From Cellvibrionales bacterium UBA4495 (GTDB lineage: Bacteria; Pseudomonadota; Gammaproteobacteria; Pseudomonadales; Porticoccaceae), in the NCBI GenBank assembly GCA_002388905.1, contig DGNJ01000072.1:6225-34342 (forward strand): a stretch of 28,118 nt of DNA. Reading direction: 5' to 3'. Shown piece by piece: positions 1 to 8,547 of the stretch. The notes beneath the pieces were generated by a model that was not told where the DNA came from, ran no database searches, and saw only the letters and a program-made list of their open reading frames with translations. The position numbers and the translations under genes are program-made. Positions within the stretch are counted from its first letter, which is position 1. Each line of letters opens with the position of its first letter.

Positions 1-1104
1 ACCGACCCGGAACCCCGGGATATTGTCTTTCGGGGCACCCTGGATCAGGTAATCGATCATTTTGAGGCCAGTCAATGGTCGGACGGCCTGCCCTTCGTAC
101 CCCCGACACCGGACCGGGTCGAGGCCTTTCTCGCGCACACGCCCCGCAACCCGGGGGAAATACTGGGCACACTCCTGCCCGCCAAACGGGAAGCGACTAT
201 CTGGAACGTCGCCGTCAACGGCGTCATGGCCGGTTGCAAGCCGGAATACATGCCTATACTCGTCGCAGCGGTTGAAGCCATGTGCGACCCGGATTTTCGC
301 ATCGAGGACCAGGGCGCCGCGCCGGCCTGGGAGATGCTCTGCGTGGTCTCCGGCCCCATCGCCCGGGAGCTGGATTTCAACCATGCCCACGGTGTGTGCT
401 CGACGGGGACCCGACCCAACACCTCGGTGGGACGATTCCTTAGGCTGTATTCCCGAAACGTGGCGGGACACAGGATACCGCCCGGCGTCACTGACTACGC
501 CGCCGTGGGCAATTCCTTCGTGGTAGCCATTGCCGAGAACGAGGAATACGTCCGGGACATCGGTTGGCCCACCTACGGCGAGGATCGCGGCCTGGCCGCC
601 GGCGAGAACGGCATCACTTTGCAGGGCATCGTCGCGGCCAGCCCCTCCTTTCTCTATGCCGGGCCCGGGGACGGCGACGTGCCCTCCTACATCGAACCCC
701 TGAAAGAAGTTTTCGGTGATGCCATGTGTGGCTACTGGGGCTTTACCGGCGCCACCTATGGCCAGTGGCATCCGCTGATTATCCTCAACCCCGATATGGC
801 CAGGCTTATTGCCGAAGCGGGATGGACCAAAGACGACCTGCGCCAGTACCTCTACGCCAACTGCCGGATCCCGGCCCGGCATATGGAAAAACGCGGCGAC
901 CTGATGAATCTCGACCTGGCCGCCCAGGTCCGCCAGGGGGTATTGCCGGAGGTATACCACGAGACCGATGACCCCGAGCGGCTGGTACCTGTATTCGTGC
1001 GACCGGAATGGATCAATATTATTGTCGCCGGGGCACCCACCACATTCTTTCGCGGTTACATGAACAATCACGAACAAGGCGTGCCGATTACCCGGAAACT
1101 CTGA
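1..1104 (+). CDS. Conserved protein of uncharacterised family, 5' truncated
   Basis: The reading frame is open from the first base of the window, so the true start lies upstream; 367 residues are visible. The visible N-terminal part carries a DGLPFVPPTPDRV motif, then a VNGVMAGCKPEYMP segment, and a later GPIARELDFN / RPNTSVGRFLRL pair. These are the marks of a widespread but poorly characterised bacterial family that I remember as occurring beside or related to 'UGSC' (seleno)proteins; that association is from memory and uncertain. A conserved-looking Cys lies in the GC(K)PEY segment and another in HAHGVCSTG. No signal peptide can be judged because the start is missing. The next gene, 88 bases downstream with an excellent Shine-Dalgarno sequence, encodes a small CxxC protein, so the two are probably one operon. 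No reaction can be assigned from the sequence. Confidence 0.72.
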   Translation, partial: TDPEPRDIVFRGTLDQVIDHFEASQWSDGLPFVPPTPDRVEAFLAHTPRNPGEILGTLLPAKREATIWNVAVNGVMAGCKPEYMPILVAAVEAMCDPDFRIEDQGAAPAWEMLCVVSGPIARELDFNHAHGVCSTGTRPNTSVGRFLRLYSRNVAGHRIPPGVTDYAAVGNSFVVAIAENEEYVRDIGWPTYGEDRGLAAGENGITLQGIVAASPSFLYAGPGDGDVPSYIEPLKEVFGDAMCGYWGFTGATYGQWHPLIILNPDMARLIAEAGWTKDDLRQYLYANCRIPARHMEKRGDLMNLDLAAQVRQGVLPEVYHETDDPERLVPVFVRPEWINIIVAGAPTTFFRGYMNNHEQGVPITRKL

Positions 1105-1192
1105 ACATTATTTACCCGGCAATCTCACAGGTAAGTCATTGCCGGCTTGAAACGGTGACGGCAGGCAGCAGGAATCGCCAGGAGGAAACTCG

Positions 1193-1483
1193 ATGACAGA
1201 AACGCAAAATGAACCGCTCTTTATGAACGATCTCCGGGCCCTGGTACAGGGTGACGGCCTCGACCTCGAATACCTCGGAACCGACAGCATGGCCGGGACC
1301 CTGAAGCTTCGGCTCACGGAAGGCCCCAACCCCTGCGCGGCCTGTGTGATGTCCCGGGAGCTTCTGGAAGATATTGCCCTGACAACGGTGCAAAAAACCG
1401 ACCCGCGGATTCGGAAGGTCTTGGTCAGAGACGAGCGTCCGAACGCGACAACGCAACCGCGGCGAACTGATTTCAAACTTTAG
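1193..1483 (+). CDS. Small CxxC protein, NifU C-terminal-like
   Basis: This 96-residue protein starts at an ATG preceded by AGGAGG seven bases upstream, which fixes the start. The layout (FMNDLRALVQGDGLDLEYLG, then LKLRLTEG, then CAACVMSRELLEDI, then VRKV-like strand near residue 80) resembles the NifU C-terminal fold, where a CxxC pair holds or passes on an Fe-S cluster. The Cys pair here is C-A-A-C instead of the usual GxCxxC of NifU/NfuA, so the assignment is by pattern and not certain. No signal peptide is present; it should be cytoplasmic. Its position directly after the truncated conserved protein suggests it serves that protein, for example as a redox or cluster partner. The C-terminal tail after residue 80 is polar and probably unstructured. 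Confidence 0.68.
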   Translation: MTETQNEPLFMNDLRALVQGDGLDLEYLGTDSMAGTLKLRLTEGPNPCAACVMSRELLEDIALTTVQKTDPRIRKVLVRDERPNATTQPRRTDFKL

Positions 1484-1594
1484 GCGAGAAAACCCACGGC
1501 TCCCCACACCGGCAACAAAAAAATAATCAGGCGGTAAATTTCGGTAACTGTTGAAACGGAAAGCTTATCGGCGCCTCAGGAAGAGTAGCGCTTT

Positions 1595-1620
1595 AAAAAA
1601 AAGCCCCCAATTAAGGGGGC
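1595..1620 (-). terminator. Rho-independent terminator of the CMD1/MFS end of cassette 1
   Basis: A GCCCCC/GGGGGC stem with a six-base loop is followed, in minus-strand reading, by an eight-base T tract. It lies about 110 bases past the stop of the minus-strand CMD1 gene and marks the end of that transcription unit. Confidence 0.75.
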
Positions 1621-1727
1621 AATGGGAGAAGCATATTGATACGGACGGGCAATGCTGGGCGTTGCAATGCCGCCACCGGCTTTCGATAAAACGCCATGAT
1701 GACAAGCAAAGGATTATTGCGGGCCGT

Positions 1728-2132
1728 TCATTTGACCAGGTCACCTGCTTCTGGCCCCTCCCCTGCATCAAAAATTTCCTTGGCGATACTCACGGCCGTT
1801 GCCACGGGAGGAAAGCCCACATAACCCGTCAGGTGATACAGCGTCTCCTCGAGTTCTTCTTTTGTAACACCGTTTTTCAACGCAATACGGAAGTGGTATT
1901 GCAACTCATGCGTCGAGCGGCTTGCCACCAGGGCGGCCAGGGTGATCAGGCTTCGATCGCGGCGCGAAAGGCCCGGCCTCGTCCAAAGCGGGCCGAATAC
2001 ATTGTTGATGGATAAGGCACCAATTTCGGGCGCGAACGAGCCCTCAGGTGGCTTCAACATGGCCTCCGCAGCATCCGGGGAAAGCATGTCTCGAACCAGT
2101 TCGACACCGTCATTATCAATTTTCTGGGTCAT
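1728..2132 (-). CDS. Carboxymuconolactone decarboxylase-like (CMD) family protein
   Basis: This 134-residue cytoplasmic protein has the CMD/AhpD-type fold signature: a GPLWTRPGLSRRDRSLITLAALVA helix, then HELQYHFRIALKNGVTKEELEE, then LYHLTGYVGFPPVATAV. It keeps the E-x3-H and downstream His of PcaC-like members and lacks the CxxC of AhpD peroxidases, so it is more likely a decarboxylase or ring-lactone enzyme than a peroxidase; the substrate is unknown. The ATG at 2132 is chosen because GGAG lies ten bases upstream; a TTG at 2150 in the same frame is less likely. It is the last gene of the minus-strand cassette, downstream of the MFS transporter. A second CMD protein of similar size (13974-14360) sits in the neighbouring cassette. 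Confidence 0.85.
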   Translation of the reverse strand: MTQKIDNDGVELVRDMLSPDAAEAMLKPPEGSFAPEIGALSINNVFGPLWTRPGLSRRDRSLITLAALVASRSTHELQYHFRIALKNGVTKEELEETLYHLTGYVGFPPVATAVSIAKEIFDAGEGPEAGDLVK

Positions 2133-2224
2133 TGCAATCGATCTCCACAATCCGAGTTAATAGGGTTTTATTGATAGGGCTATCTGTATACGCCCGCTTC
2201 CAGCGGTGAGAAAAAGTTTAACAA

Positions 2225-3529
2225 TTAGTATGATCCGCATTCGTTTGCCTCACAACGACCGGCGTTTACAGATGCGTCTTGAGTCGATCCCACGGCTTCC
2301 GATTGCGCCTTTGTGGGTAGCCCCAGCGTCAGTACAAGCATAATGGCGACACCGCCACCCACCATTAAGATCAGGAGCCACTGATCGTATGTACCGAATC
2401 GATCGAAACCAAAGCCGGCGAAAGTGGAGCCAACTGCCGTAGCGACACCGTAAGCGCCCCCCAGCACGGCATACATCAATCCGTACGCCTTGAGGCCGAA
2501 ATACCGGCTGATCAGGTAAGCCACTGCATCGACCTCGGCACCAAGACACAATCCAGCCAGAATGCTAGCGCCAATTGCCAGGGGATAGTTGCCATCCAGA
2601 TGGAGAAGGAGGAATCCGGCAACAGGAATAAGGCCGAAGGCAACGGCGGACACGAAGCGGGGATCGAAGAGATCGTATAACATCCCCATTGTGAGACGGC
2701 CGACAATCATTGACGGGCCAACGAAAAACGCCATGGACGCGGCCTGCGCCGGACTGAAGCCTGAATCGATAAGCATGGGCTGGATGTGGACAAGATAAGT
2801 ACCTGCCGCAAGAGCCACCAGTACAAAAGCGGCCAGCATCTGCCAGAAGTGCCTGCGGACTACGGCCTCGCGGAAGCTGTATCCCGGCAATTGTTTTGGC
2901 GCAACACTGACACCGGCACCGGAACCTACTGAATCCAGATCCCGGAAATAGCGCAGGGTCGGGATGAACATCAGAATCGCACCGGTAACGCCAACCACCG
3001 GAAATATCCAGCTGACGCCCACCAGGCCAAGTAATGCCACGATAATGGAGGGTGTGATCGCCACCATCAATCCGCCGCTGGTCAGAGTCAGAGCAAGGGC
3101 CATTCCCCGCTGTGCCTCAAACCATTTGACGATGCCACCGGTCCAGATAACAGCAGACACACTGGCGGCAAGCATCGCAAAAACCACACAGGCCGCATAC
3201 CAAGTCCAGAGCTGCGGCCCCGCCAGGCCCAGCAGTGAAAAGCCAATGGCGAACAGCCAGACACCACAGAGCGCGATCGGGCGCATACCAAACCGATCGG
3301 CAAGTCCACCCGCGACGATACTGGCGACCAGGTTGATGCCCATGATCAATGTCAAACCAAAGGCAATCTCACCCCGGCTCCAATCATAGGCCTTTTGAAG
3401 GTGAGGGATCATCGCCCCGATAAAGTGCGAATAAATACTGCCAATGGCGATGCCGAGCGCTGCAGCCAGCACGACTCCCCAGCCCCTTTGCCACTCGACA
3501 ATCCCCCTACCCTTTGGGTTGGCTTTCAT
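2225..3529 (-). CDS. MFS transporter, monocarboxylate-porter-like
   Basis: The 434-residue product is an inner-membrane major facilitator with about twelve hydrophobic segments. The loop between helices 2 and 3 has the MFS signature GGLADRFGMRPI, and a related GRLTMGMLYDLFDPR stretch occurs at the matching loop of the second half, as expected for the two-fold repeat. The start of helix 1 (RGWGVVLAAALGIAIGSIYSHFIGAMIPHL) resembles the MCT / oxalate-formate porter branch, which moves carboxylates; the real substrate is not known. The ATG at 3529 (MKANPKG) is preferred to a frame extension reaching 3568, since the membrane core follows it directly. It lies between the P450 and CMD genes of cassette 1 and probably moves the substrate or a product across the inner membrane. 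A hairpin after the P450 suggests the MFS-CMD pair may have partly separate expression. Confidence 0.88.
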   Translation of the reverse strand: MKANPKGRGIVEWQRGWGVVLAAALGIAIGSIYSHFIGAMIPHLQKAYDWSRGEIAFGLTLIMGINLVASIVAGGLADRFGMRPIALCGVWLFAIGFSLLGLAGPQLWTWYAACVVFAMLAASVSAVIWTGGIVKWFEAQRGMALALTLTSGGLMVAITPSIIVALLGLVGVSWIFPVVGVTGAILMFIPTLRYFRDLDSVGSGAGVSVAPKQLPGYSFREAVVRRHFWQMLAAFVLVALAAGTYLVHIQPMLIDSGFSPAQAASMAFFVGPSMIVGRLTMGMLYDLFDPRFVSAVAFGLIPVAGFLLLHLDGNYPLAIGASILAGLCLGAEVDAVAYLISRYFGLKAYGLMYAVLGGAYGVATAVGSTFAGFGFDRFGTYDQWLLILMVGGGVAIMLVLTLGLPTKAQSEAVGSTQDASVNAGRCEANECGSY

Positions 3530-3705
3530 AACACTCACTGAATGATAAATTTCCAGGTTACCGGGCAACCGGTTTGCAGAAGGCCAATTTCAGCATCGGC
3601 GATCATGCGCCGTTATGGAAGCTTACTTTCCGGCCAAGAAACCCGGTTTTATCGGCTTCTGCTCATTAGCATGGTGCCGGGTATCGTTGATTGTTCAGAT
3701 TTGAG

Positions 3706-3746
3706 GAAAAGATCGCGGCCGCCGGAAAGCGCAGGCGGCCACGATC
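3706..3746 (-). terminator. Hairpin terminator after P450-1
   Basis: Arms of 13 bases (3711-3723 and 3734-3746) pair with one mismatch around a ten-base loop. In minus-strand reading the stem is followed by TTTTCC, a short T tract. It lies just past the P450-1 stop codon, before the MFS gene. Confidence 0.55.
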
Positions 3747-3796
3747 CTGGATCCCAAAAAAAGCAAACGGAACTGTTTCACTTGCTGCCCTGTAAC

Positions 3797-5014
3797 TCAG
3801 GCAAGCAAGGGAACCTTGATCCGATGCCTGGACCTGGGTGTCGTTTCCCACACACCGCTAGACTCGGGATCGAGTCGTAACGATGGATAACGATTCGCCA
3901 TTTCCACGACGATTTTGGGAAGGATCATTCTGGTTATCGCGTTTCCGATACAGACATGGGTGCCATTGCCAAACGCCAGATGCCGATTTTCCTCACGATC
4001 AATATTAAACTCGAGCGGATTTTCGAATTGGTCCGGATCGCGGTTGGCCATGGAAATCATCGTATAGACCGGGGTACCTTCGGGTATGGTCCGGCCTCCA
4101 ACGTCCACATCCTGGGTTGCAAAGCGCATGACCAGGGAAACAGGGGCATCAAGGCGGTAAACCTCCTCGCAGAATGCCTTGGCCAGGTTTTCATCCTTCC
4201 TTATTCTCTCGGCGATATCCGGATACTTTGCCAGGTAATGCATTGACGAGGCTCCCATGGCTGAGACAGTCGGGACGCCACCGGTAAACAGGACACAAAC
4301 CATCGCCATCATTTCTGAATCCGACATGGTGCCGCTTTCGCTCGCATTGGCAATCATGCTCAGGACGTTCTTCCTGTCCTCCTTGTCGGCATTGGCCAGC
4401 ACTTCACGCAGGTAGGCCTCGCCCTTCTTCCACCCTTCAATATATTCCTTGGGCTTCGGATCCCCGGGTTTGAGTTTGTCAAGAAGATAGAAAGTTGCGC
4501 CAAATTCAAAAAAGATATGCTGGTCTTCCGCCGGAATACCGAGAAACTCGTCAAACAGGACTTTCACCGCCAGCGGCCGGCCGATATCCTGCATGCCGTC
4601 AAACGGCTTGCCCGGCTCGATATTGTCCACCAACTCTTTAACTACCGAGTCCGTATAATCCGCCAGCTTTCTCACTCGGCCCGGCGCAAAAGCCACATTG
4701 ACGACACGTCTCAACCTGTCGTGCTGGGGCGGGTCCGAGTAATTCATTACCGGCATCCCATTGAAAAAATCCACCCGTTGCATGCCCGGCAGATTAGGAG
4801 GTTTAACGCTCGAAAAAAGCTCCCAGTTACCCAGGGCCTGCAGGCACTGATCATATTTTGCGATATAGGCCGAGGGTACGTCACCCTCCATAAGCATAAA
4901 GCCCGGAGAGTCGTTGAGCAGTTTCTCGTCGAACGAAATTGGATTGTCCCTGAATTCCTCGCCAAAGGGATCAAATGATGAAAACTCGAGTTTATTGCTT
5001 GCTGAGGCACTCAT
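3797..5014 (-). CDS. Cytochrome P450 (P450-1), oxygen-activation acid replaced by Pro
   Basis: A 405-residue soluble bacterial-type P450, a haem monooxygenase needing ferredoxin and reductase partners that are not in this window. The haem-binding loop FGNGTHVCIG is at residues 348-357 with Cys355 as the iron ligand. The ExxR motif is EVYR, 284-287, and SDPPQHDRLRR near 93-103 is the usual C-helix haem-propionate motif. The I-helix reads T-G-G-V-P-T at 244-249: the Thr is kept but the preceding Asp/Glu of the acid-alcohol pair is Pro. The start ATG has AAGGAG seven to eight bases upstream, so a longer frame reaching 5083 is rejected. It follows SDR1 in cassette 1 and probably hydroxylates the imported substrate. 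A full haem site argues that the gene is functional. Confidence 0.93.
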   Translation of the reverse strand: MSASASNKLEFSSFDPFGEEFRDNPISFDEKLLNDSPGFMLMEGDVPSAYIAKYDQCLQALGNWELFSSVKPPNLPGMQRVDFFNGMPVMNYSDPPQHDRLRRVVNVAFAPGRVRKLADYTDSVVKELVDNIEPGKPFDGMQDIGRPLAVKVLFDEFLGIPAEDQHIFFEFGATFYLLDKLKPGDPKPKEYIEGWKKGEAYLREVLANADKEDRKNVLSMIANASESGTMSDSEMMAMVCVLFTGGVPTVSAMGASSMHYLAKYPDIAERIRKDENLAKAFCEEVYRLDAPVSLVMRFATQDVDVGGRTIPEGTPVYTMISMANRDPDQFENPLEFNIDREENRHLAFGNGTHVCIGNAITRMILPKIVVEMANRYPSLRLDPESSGVWETTPRSRHRIKVPLLA

Positions 5015-5120
5015 AATAAAACTCCTTGGGTTCCTGCCAGTGAGACCAATCGCGCCCGTCACCGGCTGAAAAAACATTTGCAAATGGCTACCAATCTGGC
5101 AGTGCTTCCGGGCTCGCTTG

Positions 5121-5957
5121 CTAACCGCGCTGGATCAATGCCGCGTGGATACCGCCGTCGACAAGGAGGTCCGTTCCCGTGATAAAAGACGCCTTTTCGG
5201 ACAATAAAAATTCGACCCCGTCGGCGATTTCGTGCATATTCCCCTGCCGTTTAAGAGGGGTCGCGTCCAGAAGGTCGAACTTCATCGGTTGGTTTTTGAA
5301 CTCCAGATCCCCCATGGGTGTCGAGATCAGCCCCGGAGACAGGGAAACAATTCTTGCTCTTTTTTCGCCCCAGGCGGGCGCCAGACGCCGTACCATCTCG
5401 TTCAGCGCCTTCTTCGACAACTGATAACTCAGAGTGGGGTTGAGCTCTTCGCCCAGTACTGATTCGAGCTGGCCGATCAGGTCATCGGACAACGGCGATG
5501 ACAGAGTCTCCGACACCTGCTCATAATTGGCCACCATATGGCCCGCCAGGGAGGAAATAAAAACCGCTGCGCTCCCCGCCCCGGCATGGGGAAGGAGGTG
5601 CCTGGCCACCAGGGCCGGCCCCCGCAAATTGACGGCCATGATGGTTTGCCAGTCGGCCATGCTGGGCGAAAGCCCGGCCACGTGGGCGAGGGACCGGAAT
5701 CCACCGTCCTGCTCCACGGTACTGGCCAGGTCGGAAACCGAGGTTTCGTCCGTGACATCGAGTTTTTGAGTCTGCACGAGATAGCCAGTGCTGCCCAGGT
5801 CCGCTTTTACAGAATCCAACCTGGCCTGATCGATATCGGCGATCAGAAGCCTGTGGTGCTGACCCAATCTCCTCGCAACGGCCAGCCCCATGCCCCCGGC
5901 GCCAATGACGACACAAAGCGGCAGGTCGGGCCATGCATGCAATCTGGGATCGTCCAA
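5121..5957 (-). CDS. SDR-family oxidoreductase with long Ser-Tyr insertion (SDR1)
   Basis: The 278-residue product is an NAD(P)-dependent short-chain dehydrogenase. The nucleotide loop is VIGAGGMGLAVA (residues 17-28), followed by acidic D41 at the end of strand 2, which favours NAD. Ser135/136 and Tyr178-x3-Lys182 (YQLSK) form the active site. The Ser-Tyr distance is about 42 residues, against about 13 in classical SDRs; the added segment may cover the active site. This layout recalls the 3-alpha-hydroxysteroid dehydrogenase/carbonyl reductase branch, an analogy rather than an assignment. NNAG is replaced by HVAG. The start is a TTG: AAGGAG lies six bases before it and no in-frame ATG fits better. 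It follows the receptor gene and precedes P450-1 in cassette 1. Confidence 0.88.
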   Translation of the reverse strand: MDDPRLHAWPDLPLCVVIGAGGMGLAVARRLGQHHRLLIADIDQARLDSVKADLGSTGYLVQTQKLDVTDETSVSDLASTVEQDGGFRSLAHVAGLSPSMADWQTIMAVNLRGPALVARHLLPHAGAGSAAVFISSLAGHMVANYEQVSETLSSPLSDDLIGQLESVLGEELNPTLSYQLSKKALNEMVRRLAPAWGEKRARIVSLSPGLISTPMGDLEFKNQPMKFDLLDATPLKRQGNMHEIADGVEFLLSEKASFITGTDLLVDGGIHAALIQRG

Positions 5958-5976
5958 GGTTCACTCCTTCGATAGG

Positions 5977-6009
5977 AAAAAGCCATGGCGATATTCGAAT
6001 CGCCATGGC
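5977..6009 (-). terminator. Hairpin terminator between TBDR1 and SDR1
   Basis: A perfect 11-bp stem (GCCATGGCGAT at 5982-5992 with ATCGCCATGGC at 5999-6009) has a six-base loop. In minus-strand reading it is followed by TTTTT. It sits ten bases past the TBDR1 stop and 19 bases before the SDR1 start, so it should cut transcription from the receptor into the enzyme genes. Confidence 0.72.
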
Positions 6010-6018
6010 CCAGTGGCT

Positions 6019-8421
6019 TTAGAAATTGTAGCGTACTTCCGCGCCCCACATCCGCGGGGGACCGAAAATACCGGCGTTAAAGCCTAATATCTGGCCGGTA
6101 ATGGAACCGGTGGCAATGAACTCTTCGTCGAAGGCATTATTCACCCAGACGGCGAGATCGACTGAGGGCGAGAAAGCTCCTTCGAAATCCACCCGGAAAT
6201 TAGTCCTTTCATACCCCGGAATGAGCCAGTTACCCGCAAAGGTTCTATCATCCGTCCAGTAATAATCGCCCCTGAGGGTAACGTTCTGCAGAGACTGATT
6301 ATCAACCGGAATGGTGTAGGCAACCGATGCCGTCGCGGTCTTTTCCGCCACAAACTCGAACCGGATCTCATTCGCGGCGCCGATATAAGGCGCCAGCGCG
6401 GCAGGCTTGTTAAAGGTATCGGTTTCCACATCCAGGTAACTACCCGACAGTCGAATATTCAGGTTTTCGATGGGGACAATGGTCAGTTCGACATCGGCAC
6501 CGGAAATTTTCGAATCACCCTGGTTGATCATCAGGGTATTGCCCGCCGGATCATCTCCGGGGGTACAGGTGCCATCCGGCGAAGTGGGCGGAGGTACCGG
6601 TTGTCCCGGGTTGGCCGCCTGGACCGCTGCGCAATTAGCGGCGGTTGTGACCCCGCTGACGGGCGCCTGCACGTCTTTTCCCTTCATCGCGAACGCGGAA
6701 ATATTGGTACGCAACGCTACGTCGCCAAGTGTCCAGTCGGAACGCAAACCAACTTCGACATCGGTAACGGTTTCCGGCTCAAAGGACTGGAACTCTGCCA
6801 GCCGACCGCTTAAGCTCGGCGAGTTGATGCCACCGGCGCGATACCCGTGCCTGGAGACGATATAGGCAAAATGGTCGGGGTTGATTTGCCAGTTCAATCC
6901 CACGGACCAGGTGGTTTCCTCGGATTCCGAGCTGGTAACAGCCGCGCCGGTCAACTGCGAAGTATCATTATTTTCGCAGGCGCTAAGATCAACGTTCGTG
7001 GAATCGTCAAATCCGGTGCCGGTGCAGGATTCAATATCATCCCAGGTGTGGCGAACACCGACTTCGAAGTCCAGGCCATCGACAAAGGCACTCAGATCAT
7101 AGGTGCCGTGAGCGTACAGGGCCTTGCTTTCTTCCGTGGTAAAGTTAAACGCAGTTGGTCTTCCCGAGGTACCGGCCACGGCAGCAAACGCCACCCAATC
7201 GGCCTGGGGCCCGGTGGGTTCCGCCTCCAGCCAGAAGGCACCCACCTGCCAGTCGAGCTTGTCGTTCAAGGCCAGCCCTTTCAGCTGTATCTCGTTACTG
7301 TACTGCTCCAGTTCCCGCCGGAAGCGGCTCTTGATGTATTCAACGGGAGTCCCTGCAGGAAAAGCACCGGACCCGTCAGCGGTCAGCACCCGGAGACCGT
7401 CGGAATTATTAAGAGTATTCAGCTCGATATCCCGGTAACCGAAGATATTCACCAGGGTGAGATCGCCCAACTGGATCTCGGTGCGGTTGTTGATAATCAC
7501 CTTGTCGGTAGTCGAAAAGGAACCGCGAGTGGTAAATACATCTCTCGGGCCACGGGCATTTTGCCCGGCGACCGCGGCTGCAAGATCGGTGTCAAGCCCG
7601 AATATTGTAGGCAAAAAGGCACCGGGGATATGTTCCACCGGCACGATGCCGTCATTGTTGTAATCGGTTTCGGTAATGTCGTAAATCAGGGTGTTGGAGA
7701 TATTTTCCGTAGGCGTCCACAGTAGCGAAGCCCGAAAACCCGACCAGTCCGAGTTATCGACCTCTCGGCCAAAGGCGAGATCATCGGTGTAGCCGTCGCG
7801 TTTGTTGATGACCCCTGCCAGGCGAATAGCCAACTTGTCCTGAACCAATGGCACGTTGACCGCCCCTTCGTACTTACGCAGGCTGTACTCGCCAACCGAA
7901 AGGTTCAGGTAGCCTTCGAACTCATGGGACGGTGCCGCCGCCTCGAACAGAATAGCGCCGCCGATGGTATTGCGGCCAAAGAGGGTACCCTGTGGCCCCT
8001 TCAACACCTGTACCGACGCCAGGTCGTATTGCGGAATATAGCTGCCGTTATTGGGTTCCGGTACCTCGCCAAAGTAGGAAACCACGCCGGGAGACATAGT
8101 GCCGCTCAAGGCCTTGGATATCCCCCGGATCTGATAAACCGGGTTAGCGCGCGTTCCGGAGCCGGAAAGGTGTACACCCGGTGTCGCCTGCTGGATATCC
8201 TCCATATCGGTAATGCCGCGCTTGCGGATTTCCTCGGCATCGAAGGCGGTTACTGTTACCGGGACAGACTGGAGGCTTTCCTCTGCTCTCCGGGCGGTCA
8301 CGACAATCTCTTGTAGCGAGCTCGCTCCCTCCTGAGCCATGCCGGCCGTGCCGGCCGTTGCCGCGAGAATCGCCAGTGGTAGCGAATAGAGCTTCGCCGG
8401 TTTTCTATCTTGGCTGGACAT
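6019..8421 (-). CDS. TonB-dependent outer-membrane receptor (TBDR1)
   Basis: An 800-residue outer-membrane receptor that takes up a specific ligand using energy from TonB-ExbB-ExbD (not encoded here). The N-terminus has a basic start, a hydrophobic stretch and a probable cleavage site after GMA near residue 28. The plug begins with SLQEIVVTARRAEESLQSVPVTVTAF, which includes the TonB-box-like start common in FecA/CirA-type receptors of sphingomonads and marine gammaproteobacteria, and continues with GPQGTLFGRNTIGGAI. The barrel ends in EVRYNF with the C-terminal aromatic residue used by the BAM machinery. The ATG at 8421 follows AGAGGGGG; a TTG 18 bases upstream is less likely. Two dyads in the divergent promoter region suggest control by TetR1. 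It is about 50 residues longer than TBDR2 and shares its layout. The ligand is unknown; iron cannot be assumed. Confidence 0.93.
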   Translation of the reverse strand: MSSQDRKPAKLYSLPLAILAATAGTAGMAQEGASSLQEIVVTARRAEESLQSVPVTVTAFDAEEIRKRGITDMEDIQQATPGVHLSGSGTRANPVYQIRGISKALSGTMSPGVVSYFGEVPEPNNGSYIPQYDLASVQVLKGPQGTLFGRNTIGGAILFEAAAPSHEFEGYLNLSVGEYSLRKYEGAVNVPLVQDKLAIRLAGVINKRDGYTDDLAFGREVDNSDWSGFRASLLWTPTENISNTLIYDITETDYNNDGIVPVEHIPGAFLPTIFGLDTDLAAAVAGQNARGPRDVFTTRGSFSTTDKVIINNRTEIQLGDLTLVNIFGYRDIELNTLNNSDGLRVLTADGSGAFPAGTPVEYIKSRFRRELEQYSNEIQLKGLALNDKLDWQVGAFWLEAEPTGPQADWVAFAAVAGTSGRPTAFNFTTEESKALYAHGTYDLSAFVDGLDFEVGVRHTWDDIESCTGTGFDDSTNVDLSACENNDTSQLTGAAVTSSESEETTWSVGLNWQINPDHFAYIVSRHGYRAGGINSPSLSGRLAEFQSFEPETVTDVEVGLRSDWTLGDVALRTNISAFAMKGKDVQAPVSGVTTAANCAAVQAANPGQPVPPPTSPDGTCTPGDDPAGNTLMINQGDSKISGADVELTIVPIENLNIRLSGSYLDVETDTFNKPAALAPYIGAANEIRFEFVAEKTATASVAYTIPVDNQSLQNVTLRGDYYWTDDRTFAGNWLIPGYERTNFRVDFEGAFSPSVDLAVWVNNAFDEEFIATGSITGQILGFNAGIFGPPRMWGAEVRYNF

Positions 8422-8466
8422 ATCTGCCCCCTCTGTCAAGTTATCTGGTTATGAACCCTAAGATTT

Positions 8467-8495
8467 AAGTTGCATATTGTCTTGTTATGCAACTT
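8467..8495. promoter_or_regulatory. Operator O1 for TetR1 (dyad)
   Basis: A perfect inverted repeat with AAGTTGCATA and TATGCAACTT arms around nine bases; the core is AGTTGCAT-N11-ATGCAACT, 27 bases (8468-8494). It lies 46 bases upstream of the TBDR1 start. Its centre is 53 bases, about five helical turns, from O2. It is the best match to the 27-base pattern in the window. Binding by TetR1 is inferred from position. Confidence 0.72.
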
Positions 8496-8520
8496 AGGCA
8501 CACTACCATAGCACCATATG

Positions 8521-8547
8521 AGTTACAATATAATTCGATTTGCAACT
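8521..8547. promoter_or_regulatory. Operator O2 for TetR1, overlapping a TATAAT -10 box
   Basis: AGTTACAA (8521-8528), 11 bases, TTGCAACT (8540-8547): same 27-base geometry as O1, one mismatch between arms. A perfect TATAAT lies inside it at 8529-8534 on the + strand, so a bound repressor would cover the -10 box of the tetR1 promoter, giving autoregulation. The -35 region is not convincing. Confidence 0.65.

Noticed and set aside
1551..2015. Possible + strand gene across the terminator and the CMD1 gene
   Set aside because: It runs through a terminator hairpin and opposite a well-supported CMD protein; no start signal.
6847..7725. Long open frame on the + strand, antisense to TBDR1
   Set aside because: It lies fully inside a receptor gene with strong family motifs, has no Shine-Dalgarno sequence and its product shows no domain pattern; a shadow of GC-rich codon use.
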